A program made the position numbers and the translations under genes. A model generated the notes under the pieces. That model saw only the letters and a list, made by a program, of their open reading frames with translations. It made no database searches and was not told where the DNA came from. This document shows, one piece after another, positions 60,307-64,000 of a DNA stretch of 64,000 nt (positions are counted from its first letter, which is position 1; every line of letters starts with the position of its first letter). The stretch comes from Actinoplanes sp. NBC_00393 (GTDB lineage Bacteria; Actinomycetota; Actinomycetes; Mycobacteriales; Micromonosporaceae): the NCBI RefSeq assembly GCF_036053395.1, contig NZ_CP107942.1:3004501-3068500 (forward strand), read 5' to 3'.

Positions 60307-61974
60307 CTAGAGGTGCTCGACCAGGACCATCTTGTCGTCGCGGACGATGAGGACCCGGCCGTCGGCGGCAGGGGCGAGTAGCTCCGGGTTCCGGCCGCGT
60401 TCGTAGGAGTCGAGCGGGGTCCGGTGGCAGTCGGTCCCGGTGCAGCGCAACAGCACCTGCTGGTAGCCCATTCCCTCGCCGCGGATCGCTTCGGTGGCGT
60501 AGACGGTGTCGCCGGCGCGGGCTACGGCGCCGGGCGCGTGGGTGAACTTGTCCCCCAGCATCAACCACACGCCCAGCCAGATCTTGCCGTCGTCGAGGGC
60601 GGCGATGTCGTCACCGACGACCGTAGGGGTCGCCCAGAAGGTGACGGTCTCGGGCGCGGCGGGGCGAGCGGTCCGGATCTGGTCGCAGGTGACCGGGGCA
60701 CAGGTCACCTGGTGTACGACGCCGTCGGACCACAGCGAGGCGAGCGGGCGGCCGTCGGCGTCGACGGACAGGCGGGTCAGGAAGCCGTCCCGGACGGGAC
60801 CGTAGGGGCGAGTGCGGCGTTCGACGGTGCCGGCATCGTGCTGCTCAGCGGTGGTGCACGAGGTGTCGGGGCAGCGGATCAGCAGGAGCCGGTAGCGGGT
60901 GGCGTCGAACGGTGTGGCGACGAAGAACCACAGCTCGTTGTCGGGGGCCACCGACACGGCCAGTTCGAGCAGGCGTTTCTCGCCGCTCTCCTTGCCCGCG
61001 AACCGGATCGGCAGGCGGCCGTCCCGGCAGCCTTCGGCGCGGGTGCAGTGGGCGTACTCGATGAACGGGCCGCCGTTGAGCGGTCCGCCGGTGATCATCG
61101 CGGTGAGGACGGCGCCGTTCACGCCGATCCCGGCGGTGCCCTGAAAATCGGTCAGGTCGGGGCCGCCGTTGTGGGCGGTGAAGTCGTCGCAGAGATCAGA
61201 GTCGCAGAAGCGAACTCCGTTGGTGGTGACGACGACCGGGTGCTGGCCGGGCGGCCAGGACACGGCCAGCGTGCCGCCGGACGGTGCGTCGGTGCTGCGG
61301 TAGCCACGGTCGAGGTCGATCGTGCCGATGCCGGTTGTGGTCAGCACGATCAGCGCCAGGACGGCAGCTGCGGCCACCCAGAGCCGGCCGGCCGGCGGGC
61401 TCGGGGTCGCCGGGGCCGCGCCGGTGGAGGCGGCGATGATTGCGGAGGATGCCGCCAGCGCGGCGATCAGGACCGGAGCTTTGAGCGCCGGCGCGGTCTG
61501 GTCCGCCAGGCCGGCGACGAGCATCTGGGGGACGACCGCGCCCAGCAGCACCGCCAGGGTCACCATCCCGGCGGGGCGCGGCGTCAAGGTTCGGACGGCC
61601 AGCCAGGCCGGGCCGAGGGCCAGCGCCGCCAGCATCAGCCCGCCGAGCGTGCCGGGCACGGCAGGGAGCAGGGTGAGCACGGCGCCGGCGGCCAGCAGCA
61701 GCGCGGCCAGAGGCAAGAGCGATTTGCGTACGGCGTCCCGGTACGGCCTAGCAGAGCCCATCAAGATCAGTGCCCCGGTGACGACAGCGAAGAACTGCAG
61801 CGCCGTCGCGACGGCTACCAGCCAGGTGGCTCCGGTGAGGAGGCCGCCGGTGAGGAGTACTGCCACGACCGGGAGCTGCACGGTCAGGAGGCGGCGCCAC
61901 TCGGCCCGGACCAGCGCATAACCGGCGGAAACGACGTCGAGCAGGCCACGGGGTCCGGCCGGGGAGGGGAGCAC
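60307..61974 (-). CDS. membrane protein with C-terminal beta-rich domain
   Basis: The GTG at 61974, 6 bp after TATCCT (opposite strand of 61981-61986), gives 555 residues. About seven hydrophobic segments fill residues 30-225 (from LLTVQLPVVAVLLTGGLLTG to LWVAAAAVLALIVLTTTGIG). The outer part of about 320 residues is beta-rich with repeated Cys pairs (FCDSDLCDDF, HCTRAEGCRDG, RCPDTSCTTA, TCAPVTCDQI, RCTGTDCHRTP), spaced like propeller blades held by disulfides. Family not recognised. Confidence 0.75.
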   Translation of the reverse strand: MLPSPAGPRGLLDVVSAGYALVRAEWRRLLTVQLPVVAVLLTGGLLTGATWLVAVATALQFFAVVTGALILMGSARPYRDAVRKSLLPLAALLLAAGAVLTLLPAVPGTLGGLMLAALALGPAWLAVRTLTPRPAGMVTLAVLLGAVVPQMLVAGLADQTAPALKAPVLIAALAASSAIIAASTGAAPATPSPPAGRLWVAAAAVLALIVLTTTGIGTIDLDRGYRSTDAPSGGTLAVSWPPGQHPVVVTTNGVRFCDSDLCDDFTAHNGGPDLTDFQGTAGIGVNGAVLTAMITGGPLNGGPFIEYAHCTRAEGCRDGRLPIRFAGKESGEKRLLELAVSVAPDNELWFFVATPFDATRYRLLLIRCPDTSCTTAEQHDAGTVERRTRPYGPVRDGFLTRLSVDADGRPLASLWSDGVVHQVTCAPVTCDQIRTARPAAPETVTFWATPTVVGDDIAALDDGKIWLGVWLMLGDKFTHAPGAVARAGDTVYATEAIRGEGMGYQQVLLRCTGTDCHRTPLDSYERGRNPELLAPAADGRVLIVRDDKMVLVEHL

Positions 61975-62017
61975 CGGGCCAGGATAGACAGCTGGTGATC
62001 TTGGTGCGACCCGCTGG

Positions 62018-62048
62018 TTGACCTGAACCGAACTTCAGGTCATAGCGT
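62018..62048 (+). promoter_or_regulatory. promoter and operator of MarR gene
   Basis: TTGACC (62018-62023) and TAGCGT (62043-62048) are spaced 19 bp. GACCTGAA (62020-62027) and TTCAGGTC (62034-62041) form a perfect 8-bp inverted repeat around CCGAAC inside the spacer. This is a good autoregulatory site for the following MarR protein, also close to the divergent promoter. Confidence 0.72.
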
Positions 62049-62055
62049 CGGCATC

Positions 62056-62508
62056 ATGACAGTCACCGATGCGGAACTGGCCGGGCAGCCGGCCGCCTAC
62101 TGGACCGGCGTGGCGTACGAGTCGCTGATCGCCTTCACTCGTGCGCGGCAGGCGGAACACGGGTACACGCAGCCACAATTCTGGCTGCTGCGGCACCTCT
62201 CCCCCAGTGACCTCTCCCCCGACGGGCAGGGTCGTACCGTCGATGAGCTGCGGCACGAGATGCGGTCCTATCTGCGGGCCGAGGACGACCTGGCGGCCGA
62301 GGCGGAGGTGCTGGTCGACCGGGGCTGGCTGCGCCTCGACGGGGACGACGGCCGGTTGTGGATCACCGAGGCCGGGGAGGCGGCGCGGGTGGAACTGAAG
62401 GGGTACGCGCCTGAGATCCGCCGGCAGATCCATGAGGGAATCGACGATGCCGACTATGTCGTCGCCTTGAAGGTGTTACAGCGGCTGATCGGGAACACGC
62501 AGGGCTGA
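62056..62508 (+). CDS. MarR-like winged-helix regulator
   Basis: The 150-residue protein reads AAYWTGVAYESLIAFTRARQ, YTQPQFWLLRHLSPSDLSPD (long first helix and turn), EDDLAAEAEVLVDRGWLRLD and DGRLWITEAGEAARVELKGY. The fold is MarR-like, with a short wing (DGDDGRLWIT). It starts 7 bp after TAGCGT. It is divergent from the membrane protein, and the inverted repeat between them is the likely operator. Confidence 0.82.
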   Translation: MTVTDAELAGQPAAYWTGVAYESLIAFTRARQAEHGYTQPQFWLLRHLSPSDLSPDGQGRTVDELRHEMRSYLRAEDDLAAEAEVLVDRGWLRLDGDDGRLWITEAGEAARVELKGYAPEIRRQIHEGIDDADYVVALKVLQRLIGNTQG

Positions 62509-62538
62509 AGTGTCGTACCCCGGTGTTAGGTTCCGGGC

Positions 62539-62958
62539 ATGATCGAGGTTGCGCGGGTTTCCGCTGAGTCGAGTGTCGGGCCGGCGTGGTTTCATGCCCG
62601 GTGGTGTGATCTGGCCACTCACCAGGAGTGGAGCGCCAGCATGGAGTTCCTCCGGCTCGACGAGCCCTTCGCAGTCGGCGCCCGGGGCGTGTCGAAGGCG
62701 GTCGGAGGCACGCCCACACCGTTCGTGGTGACCGCTTTCGAGCCCGACTCGGTGTATGCGGACACCACCCTGCTGCGCGGCGCCCGGTTGACAGTGCATC
62801 ACGAGGCCCGACCACGGGGCGCCGGCAGTCACCTGTCGGTGCACGCCTACCTGCAGGGACGCCGGGCACGCCGGTGGGCCCGGCAGATGGGCGACGATGT
62901 GCAGAAGGCGCTGGCGGTTGATCTGACGCGGCTGGTCTCGCTGGCGGAGAAGGCGTGA
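62539..62958 (+). CDS. SRPBCC (polyketide-cyclase-like) protein
   Basis: The 139-residue protein begins MIEVARVSAESSVGPAWFHA and continues RWCDLATHQEWSASMEFLRL, FVVTAFEPDSVYADTTLLRG and ARLTVHHEARPRGAGSHLSV, the beta-helix-grip pattern of SRPBCC/Polyketide_cyc2 proteins that hold a small hydrophobic ligand. It starts 6 bp after TAGGTT (62527-62532). The stop overlaps the next small gene. Confidence 0.82.
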   Translation: MIEVARVSAESSVGPAWFHARWCDLATHQEWSASMEFLRLDEPFAVGARGVSKAVGGTPTPFVVTAFEPDSVYADTTLLRGARLTVHHEARPRGAGSHLSVHAYLQGRRARRWARQMGDDVQKALAVDLTRLVSLAEKA

Positions 62959-63125
62959 GCATCACGGCCTGGATGGACGGCTGGCAGCTGGACTGCGACC
63001 CGGAGCGGGCGGCCGGCTCCGGGTTGATCACGCCGGTGCAGGAGGCCCGGAAGTGGGTGGCGGACTGCGGTGATCGGCGGTTCGCGGGCTTCCTGATGCG
63101 GGCGGTGGTCGTCGACGAAACTTGA
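62955..63125 (+). CDS. 56-residue hypothetical protein coupled to SRPBCC gene
   Basis: The GTG overlaps the preceding stop (GTGA). The product is MSITAWMDGWQLDCDPERAA, GSGLITPVQEARKWVADCGD and RRFAGFLMRAVVVDET. The opening (WMDGWQLDC) recalls the start of DUF6578-type proteins, but the rest does not follow, so it may be a truncated relative. The exact overlap and continuous codon bias support it being translated. Confidence 0.5.
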   Translation: MSITAWMDGWQLDCDPERAAGSGLITPVQEARKWVADCGDRRFAGFLMRAVVVDET

Positions 63126-63198
63126 TCTCCGCCGGGGATCGGTCCATGGCGCCTTAGCACCGGCGCGGTCCCGTACCCCGGCGTGGCACGATGCGCCG

Positions 63199-63690
63199 GT
63201 GGTTCACATCGACGAGCTGCTGCCGCGTGAGCGCACGCCGCTGCATTACCAGAACCTGGTGCACGACCCGCGCATCGACCAAGAGGGTTTGCGGATGCTG
63301 GCTGTCAGCGCGTACCCGTTCGTGCGCAGCGAGGTGGCCCGGTGCCCGCAGGCGGATGCCACCACTCTGGGCGCAGTCTCGCTCGACAGTCTGAACCGAT
63401 GGACGCGCAACAAGGTGCTGGCCGACATCGCCGGCCATCCGCATGCGGACCGGACGGTGCTGCGGTTCGTGCTGGGCGAGGTGGTGGCCTCGCTCAACCA
63501 GCCGGGCGGCCGCCCCTTTGCCGCTGCGCTCGCGCTGGCCACCCGCCCCGAACTCACCGAGGCCGAGGTGCTCACCCTCACCCAGCAGCCCAACGCCTCA
63601 CGCCGGATGCGCCGCGGAGTCCGCCGGGCACTGTCGCAGGGCGGCCGGGATCGCACCGGTGTACAAGCCGGCCGCACCCAGCGTCCCTAG
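63199..63690 (+). CDS. HEAT/LRV-like repeat protein
   Basis: The 163-residue protein starts at the GTG at 63199, 6 bp after CACGAT. It contains short helical repeats with N-P or H-P turns (LVHDPRIDQEGLRMLAVSAY, EVARCPQADATTLGAVSLDS, LADIAGHPHADRTVLRFVLG, LATRPELTEAEVLTLTQQPN), similar to leucine-rich-repeat-variant proteins. It is probably a protein-binding scaffold in the cytosol. Function unknown. Confidence 0.68.
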   Translation: MVHIDELLPRERTPLHYQNLVHDPRIDQEGLRMLAVSAYPFVRSEVARCPQADATTLGAVSLDSLNRWTRNKVLADIAGHPHADRTVLRFVLGEVVASLNQPGGRPFAAALALATRPELTEAEVLTLTQQPNASRRMRRGVRRALSQGGRDRTGVQAGRTQRP

Positions 63691-63804
63691 TCCAGTCCAG
63701 GACGAAGCATCCGCCACGTCCTTCGCGAGCAGCTTCGAATATGAGGCCGCGTGCCGCTGGGAGGGTTCTTGCGCCTGGGGCGGGATCTCGCAAGACTGTG
63801 CATT

Positions 63805-64000
63805 GTGGACGAGACGAACATCGATACTTCGGTGCCGCATTCCGCCCGGATCTGGAACTACTGGCTGGGCGGCAAGGACAACTTTGCGGTTGACCGGGCG
63901 GCGGGTGACGAGTACCGGCGGGTCTTCCCGGGGGTGGTCGACGTGGCCCGGGCGTCGCGGCAGTTTCTCACCCGCAGCATCGAGTATCTCGTCAGGGAAG
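63805..64000 (+). CDS. SAM-dependent methyltransferase (DUF574/PF04672 type), 3' end outside window
   Basis: The GTG at 63805 opens VDETNIDTSVPHSARIWNYW, LGGKDNFAVDRAAGDEYRRV and FPGVVDVARASRQFLTRSIE, exactly the N terminus of the large actinobacterial S-adenosyl methyltransferase family PF04672 (S/A-R-x-WNY-x-LGGKDN-x-x-D). Only 65 codons are inside the window. The substrate of this family is unknown; members are numerous in streptomycetes and relatives. Confidence 0.92.
   Translation, partial: MDETNIDTSVPHSARIWNYWLGGKDNFAVDRAAGDEYRRVFPGVVDVARASRQFLTRSIEYLVRE

Noticed and set aside
63598..63840. 80-codon minus-strand frame between the LRV protein and the methyltransferase
   Set aside because: It overlaps the ends of both plus-strand genes and has no ribosome site. 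It looks like a chance frame.

Overview
The window is high-GC DNA from an actinomycete, most likely a filamentous Micromonosporaceae such as Actinoplanes. This rests on several signs: very high G+C with GTG/TTG starts, many ATGA/GTGA gene overlaps, families typical of the phylum (DUF5999, DUF6069, CGNR zinc finger, SigE-family sigma factor, DUF574-type methyltransferase), a guanidine-III riboswitch, and about two dozen genes whose start codon lies 6-8 nt after a TANNNT-type -10 box, as in leaderless transcripts. The species call is inference.

Layout. 0-9.2 kb: a membrane protein running off the left edge, a UPF0303 protein, a TSUP permease coupled to a 30-residue peptide, a nuclease-like EEP protein, an ohrR-ohr peroxide-defence operon, a large LuxR-type ATPase regulator, a STAS protein, a membrane protein and a tyrosine recombinase. 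9.2-9.9 kb: a nearly gene-free stretch holding two 28-bp dif-like sites (11+6+11). One is a perfect palindrome over the recombinase start codon. The other matches the actinobacterial chromosome dimer resolution site. Strand composition flips here from C-rich to G-rich on the + strand whichever strand is coding, so the window may cross the replication terminus. 9.9-18.4 kb: small enzyme genes (phosphoesterases, tautomerase/MarR/hydrolase, HD, VOC), a putative SOS-controlled gene, a frameshifted pseudogene and a Gdx guanidinium exporter under a guanidine-III riboswitch. 18.6-25 kb: a two-component system with a NIPSNAP gene, an acyltransferase, a divergent MarR-GNAT/phosphotransferase pair and an epimerase. 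25-32 kb: an orphan polyamine-type binding lipoprotein, a CGNR regulator, a frameshifted gene and a flavoprotein.

32.7-36.9 kb is a compact operon of two IucA/IucC-type siderophore synthetases and a PLP decarboxylase, with no transporter beside it. 36.9-39.1 kb is a graveyard of gene fragments, then a one-gene segment between direct copies of a palindromic repeat. 39.1-46.2 kb: LysE, membrane proteins, a lipoprotein, a methyltransferase-deformylase pair, a sigma factor and PabB. 46.3-49.6 kb: DUF5999 and gcvP behind a single-aptamer glycine riboswitch. 49.7-55.3 kb: a P-type ATPase coupled to PPK2, an aldo/keto reductase coupled to a nucleotidyltransferase, and a membrane protein. 55.3-58.2 kb: a TetR/SDR pair with three operators, a lipoprotein and a VOC protein. 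58.2-60.3 kb is repeat-rich: a hairpin tandem array, a third copy of the dispersed repeat, an AbiEii-type toxin-like pair and a 443-bp inverted-repeat element. 60.3-64 kb: a membrane protein, MarR, SRPBCC and small proteins, and the start of a SAM methyltransferase.

All family calls come from motifs read by eye. No database search was run and no base counts were computed beyond short hand samples.
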